NCBI RefSeq assembly: GCF_007830635.1
Contig: NZ_VLLA01000005.1
Location: 62,001-126,000 of the forward strand
Length of the DNA stretch: 64,000 bases
Source: Bradyrhizobium huanghuaihaiense
GTDB lineage: Bacteria; Pseudomonadota; Alphaproteobacteria; Rhizobiales; Xanthobacteraceae
Reading direction: 5' to 3'
In this document: positions 35,807 to 46,305 of the stretch, piece after piece
How positions within the stretch are numbered: position 1 is the stretch's first letter
Layout of the letters: the number at the start of each line of letters is the position of its first letter
Notes under the pieces: model-generated
What the model was told of the DNA's origin: nothing
Database searches by the model: none
The model's input: the letters and a program-made list of their open reading frames with translations, nothing else
Translations under genes and position numbers: made by a program

Positions 35807-36457
35807 TCACGCAGGTTTAAGGGCCTGGAGGCTGCGCTGGCAGATGGCAGTTATGCCGGCCCAGTTCCCGGCCCTGATCTCCGCCGTCGGACACAGCCAG
35901 GAACCACCGACCGCCACCACATTGGGCTCGGCAAGCCAGGTCGCCGCATTGGCCTCGCCGACCCCGCCGGTGGGGCAGAACCGCACGTTCGGGAACGGGC
36001 CGCCGAGCGCCCGCAGTCCCTTGATGCCGCCGGCCTGCTCGGCCGGGAAGAATTTTGCCACGTCGAAGCCGTGGGACAGCGCCAGCATCAGCTCGGACGC
36101 CGTGGCAATGCCCGGCGCGAACGGCAGGGAGCTGTGGGCTGCGGCCTTCAGGAGATCGGGGGTCAGGCCCGGGCTGATGCCGAACGCAACACCGAGCTTC
36201 TCGACACGGGTGAAGTCGGCCGGATTGAGGATCGTGCCGATGCCGACGACCGCCTCGGGCACCTCGGCCATCATCGCCCGCGCCGCCTCGATCGCAACGG
36301 GGGTGCGCAGGGTCACCTCCAGCGTGCGGACGCCGCCGGCAACCAGGGCACGCGCCAGCGGCACGGCGTCCTGGATCCGCTCGATGGTCAGGACGGGAAT
36401 GACGGTCGCGGCCTTGAACAGTGCGACGAGGTGGTTCTGTTGGGCAGTCGTGGGCAT
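35807..36457 (-). CDS. eda: 2-dehydro-3-deoxyphosphogluconate (KDPG) aldolase
   Basis: A 216-residue TIM-barrel aldolase. The Schiff-base lysine is Lys135 in GFDVAKFFPAEQAGG, and the general-base glutamate is Glu47 in VRTLEVTLRT, both within two residues of the E. coli Eda positions. It cleaves KDPG to pyruvate and glyceraldehyde-3-phosphate in the cytosol. It is the last gene of the minus-strand sugar-acid operon, 18 bases after KDG kinase, with which it forms the lower Entner-Doudoroff steps. It may also accept related 2-keto-4-hydroxy acids. Confidence 0.93.
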   Translation of the reverse strand: MPTTAQQNHLVALFKAATVIPVLTIERIQDAVPLARALVAGGVRTLEVTLRTPVAIEAARAMMAEVPEAVVGIGTILNPADFTRVEKLGVAFGISPGLTPDLLKAAAHSSLPFAPGIATASELMLALSHGFDVAKFFPAEQAGGIKGLRALGGPFPNVRFCPTGGVGEANAATWLAEPNVVAVGGSWLCPTAEIRAGNWAGITAICQRSLQALKPA

Positions 36458-36475
36458 CTCAGGGATCTTTTCGTT

Positions 36476-37465
36476 TCACTTGGTCGCTTGACGCGTGGGC
36501 GCAGCCCGGTGCCGCTTCTTCGGCGGCATGGCATAGCCCGGAATGATGGCGCCGGGATAGCAGATCACGAGGCTGGCGAGACGATGGCCGGCCTGGGCCG
36601 CCTCGACCGGCTCGGAACCCCCGAGGCGAGCCGCGATATAGGCCGCGGCAAAACTGTCGCCGGCGGCGGTGGTGTCGACCACGGGCTTGGTCATGGGCTC
36701 GGCGCGGACCTCGTGGGTCCCACCGGGGAAGCGCAAGAGGCTCACCGGCTCGGCCAGCCGGAACACCAGCTCGGGCGTCGGAATGCGTGCCATCAGCTGC
36801 TCGTGGCTTTCCCCGGGCCAGAGCGCGAGCAGGTCCTCGGTCGAGGTCAGCACGATGTCGGCCGCCGCGAAGGCCGCGGCAAACACCTCGCGCGCGACGT
36901 CGCGATCGGGCCAGCCGCGGGCGCGGAAATTGGTGTCGAACACGAAGCGGGTGCCGAGCAGGCGCGCGCGCTTGATCGCCGCGAACAGGCGATCGCGTCC
37001 GGCCTGATCGTAGATCGAGAGCGTGATCGCAGAGAGATAGACGATGTCGTAGCTCATCAGCGAGTTGAGCAGCTCGTCGGTCTCCGGCAGGCTCATCAGC
37101 TGGCGCGCCGCCGCACTGTCGCGCCAGTGGAAGAACTGGCGCTCGCCCTTGGCATCTAGCTGGATCATGTAGAGGCCGGGCAGCTTGCCCGGCAGCCGCA
37201 CAACGCGCCGCGTGCCGACGCTCTCCGCATTCCAGGCCGCGATCATCTCATCGCTGAGCGCATCGTCGCCGAGCGCGGTGAGATAGTCGACCTTGACCTC
37301 GAGCCGCGCGAGATACACGGCTGTGTTGAGGGTGTCGCCGCCGAAGCCGCGCGAGTACAGGCCACCGCCCTGCCCGGCAGATTGCCCACCCTGGGCCTGC
37401 CGGAGCTCGACCATGCATTCGCCGATGCAAGCAACGCTCGCCATCGTCATATCCACGCTGTTCAT
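36476..37465 (-). CDS. kdgK: 2-dehydro-3-deoxygluconate (KDG) kinase, PfkB family
   Basis: A 329-residue ribokinase-family sugar kinase. It has the N-terminal GECMVELRQ motif, a glycine-rich YSRGFGGDTLNTAVYLARL sugar site, and the C-terminal PfkB motif DTTAAGDSFAAAYIAARL with the catalytic aspartate. These match KDG kinases, which make KDPG for the aldolase encoded 18 bases downstream. It follows the SDR dehydrogenase by eight bases. ATG 37465 is used; internal starts at M6 or M8 are possible. The substrate KDG is inferred from subfamily motifs and the aldolase partner. Confidence 0.9.
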   Translation of the reverse strand: MNSVDMTMASVACIGECMVELRQAQGGQSAGQGGGLYSRGFGGDTLNTAVYLARLEVKVDYLTALGDDALSDEMIAAWNAESVGTRRVVRLPGKLPGLYMIQLDAKGERQFFHWRDSAAARQLMSLPETDELLNSLMSYDIVYLSAITLSIYDQAGRDRLFAAIKRARLLGTRFVFDTNFRARGWPDRDVAREVFAAAFAAADIVLTSTEDLLALWPGESHEQLMARIPTPELVFRLAEPVSLLRFPGGTHEVRAEPMTKPVVDTTAAGDSFAAAYIAARLGGSEPVEAAQAGHRLASLVICYPGAIIPGYAMPPKKRHRAAPTRQATK

Positions 37466-37473
37466 CTGATAGC

Positions 37474-38460
37474 TCAGGCGACGAAGTTGCCGCCAAGCTC
37501 GTCTTCGATGTGAATGCGGATGATATCGTCGAACGTCTGCTCCGCGGTGGTGAAGCCGAGCTCGCGCGAGCGCTTAGCATTGAAATTGCGCGGCCAGCCG
37601 CCGACGATGCCGACGATGAAGGGATCGGGCTCGCGCTTGATGCGGGCGGCGACCTTGTCGCCGGCAACCCGCTTCAAGGCGGCGATCTGCTCGCCGACGG
37701 TGGCGGACAGGCCCGGCATGGTCAGGTTGCGGCGCGGACCGACGGTGGCGAGGTTCATGGTGCCGGCGTGGAGCAGGAAGCCGACCGCGGAGCGCGGCGT
37801 GGCGTGCCAGTGGCGGACGTCCTCGGAGACCGGGAGCACCGCTTCCTTGCCGGCCAGCGGCTCACGCAGGATGTTGGAGAAGAAGCCCGATGCCGCCTTG
37901 TTGGGCAGGCCGGGCCGGATGCAGATGGTCGGCAGGCGGATGCCGATGCCGTCGAGAAAGCCGCGGCGTGAGTAGTCGGCAAGGAGCAGTTCACCGATCG
38001 CCTTCTGGGTGCCGTAGCTGAGCAGCGGGGTGTGGAAGAACTCGTCGCCGATCGCATCCGGGAACGGGGCGCCGAACACCGCGATCGAGGACGTGAACAC
38101 CACCCGCGGCTTGTAGCCGCCGCCGACGAGGCGGATGGCGTCGAGCAGCATCCGCGTGCCGTCGAGATTGATGCGGTAGCCCTTGTCGAAATCGAGCTCG
38201 GCCTCGCCCGAGACGATGGCGGCGAGATGGAAGATCGCGTCAGGGCGGCCGGCGATCAGCTTCTCGGCCGCGCCCGGCACGGCGAAATCGCCCGACACCG
38301 TCTCGACGGGGAAACCGGCCTTCTCCGGCTTCTTCGGCTCGACCACGTCATGCATGGTCAGCTTGGTGATGTCGCTCTTGCCGAGCCGGCCGTCGCGCAG
38401 CAGCCGTTCACAGAATTTGCGGCCGACCATGCCGGCGGCGCCCAGAACCAGAATGTGCAA
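37474..38460 (-). CDS. NAD-dependent sugar-acid dehydrogenase, DenD-like (extended SDR)
   Basis: A 328-residue extended short-chain dehydrogenase. The Rossmann motif is VLGAAGMVGRKF at residues 5-16, and the catalytic YxxxK is YGTQK with an upstream TSS serine in VVFTSSIAVFG. The sequence resembles D-erythronate dehydrogenase (DenD), which oxidises C4 sugar acids, but similar proteins act on uronates or other aldonates. The start is a TTG at 38460, supported by GAAGGAG eight bases upstream, so translation initiation is unusual. It lies between the ABC permease and KDG kinase in the operon. Confidence 0.8.
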   Translation of the reverse strand: MHILVLGAAGMVGRKFCERLLRDGRLGKSDITKLTMHDVVEPKKPEKAGFPVETVSGDFAVPGAAEKLIAGRPDAIFHLAAIVSGEAELDFDKGYRINLDGTRMLLDAIRLVGGGYKPRVVFTSSIAVFGAPFPDAIGDEFFHTPLLSYGTQKAIGELLLADYSRRGFLDGIGIRLPTICIRPGLPNKAASGFFSNILREPLAGKEAVLPVSEDVRHWHATPRSAVGFLLHAGTMNLATVGPRRNLTMPGLSATVGEQIAALKRVAGDKVAARIKREPDPFIVGIVGGWPRNFNAKRSRELGFTTAEQTFDDIIRIHIEDELGGNFVA

Positions 38461-38526
38461 GAGCTTAACTCCTTCTTATTGGCCGGAACGCGCCGCTCCT
38501 GACGCGCCCTCAGGCAAGCCCCGCGA

Positions 38527-39453
38527 TCATTCCTTCACGGCGCCGGTCATCGCCGACACATAATGCTCCACGAAGAAGGCGTAAAGGATGACGAGCGGCA
38601 GCGAGCCGGCCAGCGCCCCCGCCATCAGCGAGCCCCAGCGGTAGATGTCGCCGTCAACGAACTCGTTGACGATCGCCACCGGCACCGTCTTGTTGCTGGT
38701 CGATTGCAGGAATGTCAGGGCGTAGATGAACTCGTTCCAGCACAGGGTGAAGCAGAAGATGAAGGCCGAGATCAGGCCGGGGATCGCGAGCGGCAGCACG
38801 ATCTTGATCAGGATCTGCCAGCGGCTCGCCCCGTCGATCAGGGCGCATTCCTCGAGCTCGAACGGGATGGTCTTGAAATAGCCCATCAACAGCCAGGTCG
38901 AGAACGGGATCAGGATGGTCGGATAGGTCAGGATCAGCGCCAGCGGCGAATCGAACAGGCCGTACTGGAACACGACCGTGGCGAGCGGAATGAACAGGAT
39001 CGACGGCGGCACCAGATAGGCGAGGAAGATCAGCCCGCCGACGAGATTGGCGCCCTTGTAGCGCAAGCGCACGATGGCGTAGGCCGCGAATACAGATGCG
39101 ACGATCGAAAGCACCGTCGCACAGACGGCAACGTACATCGTGTTCCAGAGCCAGTGCGGGTAGTAGCTCTCGAACAGCAGCTTGTGGAAGTGCTTGAACG
39201 TCGGATTCCAGGTCCAGAACGGATTGTACCTGTCGAGATCGAGCAGTTGCTCGTCGGGTTTCACCGAGGTCAGCGCCATCCAGTAGAACGGGAACAGCAG
39301 GACGATGACGATGATCGCGAGCGGCAGATACAGCGTCACCAACCGGCGCGGCACCGACTGCAGATAGCTCATGCCCTCGCTGTGATCGGCCGTGGGCGCC
39401 GAGCCCGACAGCACATTCTTGAGATCGATGGATCTGGTGGGCAGGTCAGTCAT
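38527..39453 (-). CDS. ABC sugar transporter permease, MalG type
   Basis: A 308-residue inner-membrane permease with six hydrophobic segments; the first follows RRLVTLYLPLAIIVIVLLFPF. The EAA loop that contacts the ATPase reads EECALIDGASRWQILIKIVLP (about 200-220). It pairs with the MalF-type permease, whose 3' end it overlaps by eight bases. ATG 39453 gives MTDLPTRS; a longer frame to 39516 lies inside the partner gene. Together with the binding protein and UgpC-type ATPase it imports a sugar or sugar acid. Specificity is inferred from neighbouring catabolic genes. Confidence 0.9.
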   Translation of the reverse strand: MTDLPTRSIDLKNVLSGSAPTADHSEGMSYLQSVPRRLVTLYLPLAIIVIVLLFPFYWMALTSVKPDEQLLDLDRYNPFWTWNPTFKHFHKLLFESYYPHWLWNTMYVAVCATVLSIVASVFAAYAIVRLRYKGANLVGGLIFLAYLVPPSILFIPLATVVFQYGLFDSPLALILTYPTILIPFSTWLLMGYFKTIPFELEECALIDGASRWQILIKIVLPLAIPGLISAFIFCFTLCWNEFIYALTFLQSTSNKTVPVAIVNEFVDGDIYRWGSLMAGALAGSLPLVILYAFFVEHYVSAMTGAVKE

Positions 39454-40399
39454 TGCTCTCTCCCTGCTGCCATTTCCGGCGCTGCAATCCGAACCAGGAC
39501 ACCATGATCGCGGCAAGCAGGAACGGGATCATCGCACTGGAGATTGCAGCGCCTTCGCCGAGCTGCCCGGCGATGATCGCGCGCTGGTACGACAGGGTCG
39601 CCATCAGATGGGTGGCGTTGACCGGGCCGCCGCGGGTCATGGCCCAGATCAGCTGGAAGTCGGTGAAGGTGAACAGCACCGAGAAGGTCATCACGACAGC
39701 GATGATCGGCGTCAGCAGCGGATAGGTGATGTACCGGAAATTCTGCCAGCGCGTGGCGCCGTCGAGCGTTGCTGCTTCATAGAGCGACGGCGACACCGTC
39801 TGCAGGCCTGCAAGCAGCGTGATCGCCACGAACGGCACGCCGCGCCAGATATTGGCGAAGATCACGCAAATGCGTGCCCAGGTCGTGTCACCGAGGAAGT
39901 TGATGTTCTGGTTGATCAAGCCGAGGTGCTTCAGCGACCAGGAGATGATCGAGAATTGCGAGTCGAAGATCCACCAGAACGCCAGCGCAGAGAGCACCGT
40001 CGGCACGATGAAGGGGATCAGGACCATCGCGCGCAACATCGCCTTGAATGGCATGTTCTCGTTCAGCAGCAGCGCGAGATAAAGCCCGATCGCGAATTTG
40101 AGGGCGCTGGCGACGAAGGTGTAGAGCAGCGTGTTGAACACCGACAGCCAGAAGATGGAATCGTCCCACAGCCACTCATAGTTCTCGGTCGCGACGAAGT
40201 GCCCGACCCTGCCGATGCGGGTGTCCGTGAAGGACAGCCAGATTCCGAGCCCCAGCGGATAGGCCAGGAAGAAGATCAGGAACGCCATGGCCGGCACCAT
40301 GAACCAGAAGCCGAGCCAGTTGCGATTGTGTTTGAGCTGGGTCCAGGCGTTGTCCTCGCTCAACTGAGGCTTGGCCCGGGGAATTGCGACATCAGCCAT
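39446..40399 (-). CDS. ABC sugar transporter permease, MalF type
   Basis: A 317-residue inner-membrane permease with six hydrophobic segments; the first is FWFMVPAMAFLIFFLAYPLG. The EAA loop is EAATLDGATRWQNFRYITYP. It is the first permease of the importer and overlaps the MalG-type gene by eight bases. It follows the binding-protein gene by 64 bases, a gap that carries a strong hairpin. This is a carbohydrate uptake transporter-1-type arrangement. Confidence 0.9.
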   Translation of the reverse strand: MADVAIPRAKPQLSEDNAWTQLKHNRNWLGFWFMVPAMAFLIFFLAYPLGLGIWLSFTDTRIGRVGHFVATENYEWLWDDSIFWLSVFNTLLYTFVASALKFAIGLYLALLLNENMPFKAMLRAMVLIPFIVPTVLSALAFWWIFDSQFSIISWSLKHLGLINQNINFLGDTTWARICVIFANIWRGVPFVAITLLAGLQTVSPSLYEAATLDGATRWQNFRYITYPLLTPIIAVVMTFSVLFTFTDFQLIWAMTRGGPVNATHLMATLSYQRAIIAGQLGEGAAISSAMIPFLLAAIMVSWFGLQRRKWQQGESND

Positions 40400-40430
40400 G
40401 CCCGATATCCCTGATCGAAATGTTGATGAG

Positions 40431-40452
40431 CGGGCGGCCGGATGGCCGCCCG
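40431..40452 (-). promoter_or_regulatory. Strong hairpin between binding-protein and permease genes
   Basis: CGGGCGGCC (40431-40439) pairs perfectly with GGCCGCCCG (40444-40452) across a four-base loop, 12 bases after the stop of the binding-protein gene. Such hairpins often stabilise the upstream mRNA or reduce read-through, giving more binding protein than permease. The effect is inferred. Confidence 0.55.
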
Positions 40453-40463
40453 CCCCGTGACCG

Positions 40464-41783
40464 TCAGCGATAGATTCGCTTCAGCTGGCGCTCGGCTTCC
40501 GCCATCGCGCCCTTCGCATCCTTGGCGCCGGTGCAGTAGTTGGCGAACATGTCGACGACGATGAAATCGGCGATCGCGGTCGCCGCCTTCTCACCGACCG
40601 TGCCGATGCCGGCCGCCGGCAGCGTGCGCTTGGAGGCCTGCGAGAACACGGCGTTCTTGGGATCGGCGGTCCAGATCGGCGCCGACTCGTAGGCGTTCAG
40701 GGTCTGCGTCAGATAGCCCTGCGCGCCGTCCAGCCACTTCTCGTAGTTCTCCTTCTCCAGCATGAAGGCGACGAAGGCCTTCGATGCGTTCGGATATTTG
40801 GTGAAGTTGAAGGCGAGGATCGGCAGCGCGAGCTGCAGCTCGGTCGGCTTGCCGACCGGTCCGACCGGCCAGAGCGCGTGATAGGTGTCCTCGGTGAGCT
40901 CCTTCTTGGTCGCGTCGGTCTTGGCGGCCACGTAGATCGAGATGCCGTTCGCCGTGCAATAGAGCTCGCCGGCGAGGTACGCCTTGTTGTTGGAAGAGTC
41001 GTTCCAGGACGCCGTGCCCGGGATGAAGCTCTCATACAGCGCCTTGCAATACTCCAGCGCCTTTGCCGTCTCCGGCGAATTGATGATGATCTTGTCGTTC
41101 TGGTCGACCGTGTAGGCGCCGTGGCCCCAGAGCACCCAGTGCAGCCACGAATTGCCGTCGCCCGAGGCATGGCCGAGCGCGAAGCCGGCCGGCGTGTTGT
41201 TCGCCTTGAGCGCCTTGCACATCTCGAGGAAGCCGGGGAAGTCCTTCGGGAATTCCTTGAAGCCGGCCTTGTCGAGCGCCGACTTGCGGTACGTCATGTA
41301 GCCGCCGTTGGTCGCGACGGGAATGCCGAGCCAGTCGTCGCCAAGCTTGCAGGTCTTGGCCGCCGCATCGGTCCAGCCGCCGTATTTCTTGCCGAGATAA
41401 TCGGCAACGTCGTTCATCTTCAGGACTTTGGTGGGGAACAGCTGCGGCAGCGTGTGCAGACCCCAGGCGAGATCGAGCCCCGAGCCGGTGTTGGCCGCAA
41501 CCGAGGCCTTCGGCTGCACGTCCTCGAAGGACTCGCTGAACACGTTCATCTCGGTGCCGGTCGCGGCCTTGAACGCCGCCACCATCTGGTTGAACGCATC
41601 GTCTTCCGCCGGCACGAAGCGCTTCCACCGCATCACGGTCAGCTTGGCGCCCGGCTCCGCCTTCCAGGGCGCGCTCTGCGCCCAGGCCCTGGCGAAGTCG
41701 AACAGTGCCGGCCCGGTCAGCATGCCGGTGGCAGCCAGAGCCGTTCCGCCCTGAAGCAGAGACCGGCGGGTAAAGTCTTGCAT
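40464..41783 (-). CDS. ABC transporter sugar-binding protein, Tat-exported
   Basis: A 439-residue extracellular solute-binding protein (family 1). The N-terminus MQDFTRRSLLQGGTALAAT has the twin-arginine motif and a hydrophobic stretch, so export is by the Tat route, with cleavage near AWAQSA. The mature part has the bilobed pattern, with LTVMRWKRFVPAEDDAF at its start and many aromatic residues typical of sugar sites. It feeds the MalF/MalG permeases, encoded downstream, and the ATPase, encoded 52 bases upstream. The ligand is likely a sugar or aldonate, by context. Confidence 0.9.
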   Translation of the reverse strand: MQDFTRRSLLQGGTALAATGMLTGPALFDFARAWAQSAPWKAEPGAKLTVMRWKRFVPAEDDAFNQMVAAFKAATGTEMNVFSESFEDVQPKASVAANTGSGLDLAWGLHTLPQLFPTKVLKMNDVADYLGKKYGGWTDAAAKTCKLGDDWLGIPVATNGGYMTYRKSALDKAGFKEFPKDFPGFLEMCKALKANNTPAGFALGHASGDGNSWLHWVLWGHGAYTVDQNDKIIINSPETAKALEYCKALYESFIPGTASWNDSSNNKAYLAGELYCTANGISIYVAAKTDATKKELTEDTYHALWPVGPVGKPTELQLALPILAFNFTKYPNASKAFVAFMLEKENYEKWLDGAQGYLTQTLNAYESAPIWTADPKNAVFSQASKRTLPAAGIGTVGEKAATAIADFIVVDMFANYCTGAKDAKGAMAEAERQLKRIYR

Positions 41784-41835
41784 GTCGTCCTCCCTGTAAT
41801 GCTTTTTGTTGTCTTATGACTTGTCGTCTTGTGCG

Positions 41836-42903
<1,068 letters not shown>

Positions 42904-43052
42904 CTAGCTCCCTCCTCCGACTCAGGCGACGCAACTCTGGCGCCGCCACCGTCTTGTTTTTCCGAACTTCGCCGAACGAAGCCCACGCTATAGCAGGCGA
43001 CATTGTCGGCAGTTTGTGCGGCTTTGGCAATTTGTCTTTGGTTAGTCGTTGC

Positions 43053-43066
43053 TGGTAGCGCTGTCA
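43053..43066. promoter_or_regulatory. LacI-type operator candidate between the ABC operon and lacI
   Basis: TGGTAGCGCTGTCA lies in the divergent promoter, 150 bases upstream of the ATPase start and 43 before the lacI start. It contains the AGCGCT centre common to LacI-family sites and matches the site at 44181 in 11 of 14 positions. Confidence 0.6.
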
Positions 43067-43108
43067 ACGATCCTTTGTTTGCGACAGTGGCTATGCTAAG
43101 AGCAGCAA

Positions 43109-44209
43109 ATGGGTCGAAAACGCACCAAGTCAGGCAAAATCCGGCTGGCGGAAGTCGCCGAGCTTGCCGGCGTGAGCCCGATTACAGCGTCCCGTTTCTT
43201 CCGCAATCCCGAGGCGCTGTCGGTGGCCAAGCGGACGCGGGTCGAAAGCGCGGCCAAGGAGCTCGGCTACGTGCCCAACCTTGCGGCACGCGCGCTGGCC
43301 TCGCAGCGCACCGAGGTGATCGGTGTCTTGATTCCGTCACTCACCAACAACGTGTTTTCCGACGTGCTGCGCGGCATCTACGACGCCTCCGAAGGCAGCC
43401 GTTACTCGATCCAGTTGTCCAACACACGCTACAGTATTCTCCAGGAGGAGAAGCTGCTGCGCCTGTTTCTGGCGCAGAAGCCGGCCGGGCTGATCGTCAC
43501 CGGCATCGACCAGACCGAGGAATCGCGCGCGATGCTGGAGGCGGCCGACTGCCCGATCGTGCAGATCATGGAGATCGGCCCTAATCCGGTCGACATGATG
43601 ATCGGCTTTTCCCACTATGATGCAGCACGCGCGGCGATTGCGCACCTGTTCGCGCAGGGTCACCGCAAGATCGGCTTCGTCGGCGCACGCATGGATCCCA
43701 GGGTGCAGCGGCGGCTGGACGGATATGTCTCCGCCATGAAGGACGCCGGCCTGTTCGAGCAGCGCTTCGTCGTCACGACGGCGACGCCGACCTCGGTGAC
43801 GCTCGGCGGTGCCCTGTTCACCGATCTCCTGGCGCGCGAGCCCGACCTCGACGCGGTGTTCTGCGCCAATGACGACCTCGCGCTCGGCGTGCTGTTCGAA
43901 TGCCGCCGCCGCGAGATCGGCGTCCCCGAGCAGATCGGGATCGTCGGCTTCAATGACCTCGAATTCATGGCCTCCGCCGTCCCCACCCTCACCAGCGTGC
44001 GCACCAACCGCTACGAGATGGGCAAGACGGCCGCCACCATGCTGATCGAGGCGATCGAGGGACGGCGCCCGGAGCAGCCGGTGCTCGACCTCGGCTTCAG
44101 GGTGATCGAGCGGCAAAGCTCGTCGTCACGGCACCCGGACAATAGGCCCGCCCTGTCGGGCGGCGCTGCACCGAACAAAATGGTAGCGTTACCAAGCAGC
44201 CATGACTAG
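43109..44209 (+). CDS. LacI family transcriptional regulator of sugar-acid genes
   Basis: A 366-residue regulator. The N-terminal HTH (IRLAEVAELAGVSPITASRF) and hinge (YVPNLAARALASQRTEVIGV) are followed by a periplasmic-binding-like effector domain (about 68-335). The hinge helix has the AARAL form usual for minor-groove insertion. The sequence style resembles the GntR/IdnR gluconate group. The gene lies head-to-head with the ABC operon and directly upstream of the dehydratase. Its own 3' end carries an operator-like palindrome, so it is likely to repress the genes on both sides until a sugar acid binds. Confidence 0.9.
   Translation: MGRKRTKSGKIRLAEVAELAGVSPITASRFFRNPEALSVAKRTRVESAAKELGYVPNLAARALASQRTEVIGVLIPSLTNNVFSDVLRGIYDASEGSRYSIQLSNTRYSILQEEKLLRLFLAQKPAGLIVTGIDQTEESRAMLEAADCPIVQIMEIGPNPVDMMIGFSHYDAARAAIAHLFAQGHRKIGFVGARMDPRVQRRLDGYVSAMKDAGLFEQRFVVTTATPTSVTLGGALFTDLLAREPDLDAVFCANDDLALGVLFECRRREIGVPEQIGIVGFNDLEFMASAVPTLTSVRTNRYEMGKTAATMLIEAIEGRRPEQPVLDLGFRVIERQSSSSRHPDNRPALSGGAAPNKMVALPSSHD
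44181..44194. promoter_or_regulatory. LacI-type operator candidate inside the 3' end of lacI
   Basis: TGGTAGCGTTACCA is a near-perfect palindrome (TGGTA-GCGT-TACCA) that covers codons for VALP near the end of the regulator. It lies 154 bases upstream of the dehydratase start. The sequence resembles gluconate-type LacI sites and the partner site at 43053. Confidence 0.65.
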
Positions 44210-44347
44210 TATCGAACTTGTGAGGAAACGACCCGCCAACGGGCAGGCAGACCATTGCTCACGCCGTTGGGCATCGCACAAGCCGACAGCCCAAGATTTA
44301 CGCCGGTGACTGACGCCAGTGCGTTTGCATTGCAGGAGAAAACAACA

Positions 44348-46174
44348 ATGACAAAAAAGCCAACCAACGGGCACGCGCCCGGCAACGGCACCCGCCGCCA
44401 CCTTCGCTCGCAGGACTGGTTCAACAACCCGCATAATCCGGGCATGACCGCGCTCTACATGGAGCGCTACCTGAACTACGGCCTCACCCGCGCCGAGCTG
44501 CAGTCCGGCAAGCCGATCATCGGCATCGCCCAGACCGGCAACGACCTCTCCCCCTGCAACCGCCACCATATCGAGCTCGCCCACCGCGTCCGCGAAGGCA
44601 TCCGCGAGGCCGGCGGCATTGCGATGGAATTCCCGACCCACCCCATTCAGGAGACCGGCAAGCGCCCGACCGCGGCGCTCGACCGCAACCTCGCCTATCT
44701 CGGCCTGGTCGAGATCCTATACGGCTATCCGCTCGACGGCGTGGTGCTGACCACCGGCTGCGACAAGACGACGCCGGCCTGCATGATGGCGGCGGCGACC
44801 GTCAACCTGCCCGCGATCGTGCTGTCGGGCGGCCCGATGCTGAACGGCTGGCACGACGGCGAGCGCACCGGCTCCGGTACCATCGTCTGGAAGTCGCGCG
44901 AGCGGCTCGCCGCCGGCGAGATCGACTATGAGGAGTTCATGGAGATCGTGGCCTCCTCGGCGCCCTCGGTCGGCCATTGCAACACCATGGGCACCGCCTC
45001 GACCATGAACGGGCTGGCCGAAGCGCTCGGCTTCTCGCTGCCGGGCTGCGCGGCGATCCCCGCCCCCTATCGCGAGCGCGGCCAGATCGCCTACGAGACG
45101 GGCAAGCGCATCGTCGAGATGGTCTGGGAAGACCTCAAGCCCTCGGACATCCTGACCCGCAAGGCGTTCGAGAACTGCATCGTGATCAACTCGGCGATCG
45201 GCGGCTCGACCAATGCGCCGATCCACATCAATGCGCTGGCCCGCCACATCGGCGTCGAACTGTCGATCGACGACTGGCAGAAGGTCGGCCACGACGTGCC
45301 GCTGCTGGTCAACATGCAGCCGGCCGGCTTCTATCTCGGCGAGGAATTCCACCGCGCCGGCGGCGTGCCGGCCGTGGTGCGCGAATTGATGAAGCACAAG
45401 CGCATCCACGAGGACGCCCTCACCGTCAACGGCCGCGGCATCGGCGAGAACTGCAAGGATGCGCCCAAGCCCGACAACGACGTGATCTGGGCCTACGACA
45501 AGCCGCTGGTGAAAGATGCCGGCTTCCTGGTGCTGAAGGGCAACCTGTTCGATTCCGCGATCATGAAGACCTCAGTGATCTCCAAGGAGTTTCGCGATCG
45601 CTACTTGAACAACCCGAAGGACCTCAACGCCTTCGAAGGCCGCGCCATCGTGTTCGAGGGCCCAGAGGACTATCACGAGCGGATCGACGACGCCTCGCTC
45701 GGCATCGACGAGCACTGCGTGCTGTTCATCCGCGGCACCGGGCCGATCGGCTATCCCGGCGGCGCCGAGGTCGTGAACATGCAGCCGCCGGCGGCGCTGA
45801 TCAAACGTGGCATCCTGTCCCTGCCCTGCATCGGCGACGGCCGTCAGTCCGGCACGTCGGGCTCGCCCTCGATCCTGAACGCGTCGCCGGAGGCCGCCGC
45901 CAATGGCGGGCTTGCGGTCCTCAAGACCGGCGACAAGGTGCGCATCGACCTCAACAAGGGCAGCGCCAACATCCTGATCTCGGATGAGGAGCTGAAGAAG
46001 CGCCACGCCGAGCTCAAGGCCAATGGCGGTTTCAAGCATCCGCCGAACCAGACGCCGTGGCAGGAGATCTACCGCAACACCGTCGGCCAGCAATCGACCG
46101 GCGCCTGCATGGAGCTCGCCACGCGCTACCAGAACGTCGCCGGCACCTTTGGTGTGGCGCGGGATAATCACTGA
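44348..46174 (+). CDS. IlvD/Edd family sugar-acid dehydratase, XylD-like
   Basis: A 608-residue dehydratase. The [2Fe-2S] ligands are visible as Cys in [21 protein letters not shown] and SVGHCNTMG, and the family block [15 protein letters not shown] and [18 protein letters not shown] are present. The length and wording match Caulobacter-type D-xylonate dehydratase better than IlvD or Edd. It removes water from an aldonate to form a 2-keto-3-deoxy acid, which the KDG kinase and aldolase of the divergent operon could use. ATG 44348 lies after GAGAAAACAAC. The gene follows a LacI operator-like site. A hexonate or pentonate substrate is inferred. Confidence 0.88.
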   Translation: MTKKPTNGHAPGNGTRRHLRSQDWFNNPHNPGMTALYMERYLNYGLTRAELQSGKPIIGIAQTGNDLSPCNRHHIELAHRVREGIREAGGIAMEFPTHPIQETGKRPTAALDRNLAYLGLVEILYGYPLDGVVLTTGCDKTTPACMMAAATVNLPAIVLSGGPMLNGWHDGERTGSGTIVWKSRERLAAGEIDYEEFMEIVASSAPSVGHCNTMGTASTMNGLAEALGFSLPGCAAIPAPYRERGQIAYETGKRIVEMVWEDLKPSDILTRKAFENCIVINSAIGGSTNAPIHINALARHIGVELSIDDWQKVGHDVPLLVNMQPAGFYLGEEFHRAGGVPAVVRELMKHKRIHEDALTVNGRGIGENCKDAPKPDNDVIWAYDKPLVKDAGFLVLKGNLFDSAIMKTSVISKEFRDRYLNNPKDLNAFEGRAIVFEGPEDYHERIDDASLGIDEHCVLFIRGTGPIGYPGGAEVVNMQPPAALIKRGILSLPCIGDGRQSGTSGSPSILNASPEAAANGGLAVLKTGDKVRIDLNKGSANILISDEELKKRHAELKANGGFKHPPNQTPWQEIYRNTVGQQSTGACMELATRYQNVAGTFGVARDNH

Positions 46175-46178
46175 CACT

Positions 46179-46277
46179 GTCATTCCGGGGCGCGACGCAG
46201 TCGCGAGCCCGGAATCCATAACCACGATCGGGAATATGGATTCCGGGCCTGCGCCTTGCGGCGCATCCCGGAATGAC
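46179..46277. repeat. Nested intergenic inverted repeat
   Basis: GTCATTCCGGG (46179-46189) pairs with CCCGGAATGAC (46267-46277), and GCCCGGAATCCATA pairs with TATGGATTCCGGGC inside. Same word family as 32790-32896. It lies between the dehydratase and the first SDR gene, so it is probably transcribed with them. Confidence 0.8.
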
Positions 46278-46305
46278 GACAAAAATTTCAAAGGAGAAAA
46301 ACAAA

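Noticed and set aside
46175..46305. Factor-independent terminator after the dehydratase
   Set aside because: The stem belongs to the dispersed repeat family and has no T-run; the following SDR gene has a good ribosome site and probably remains linked.
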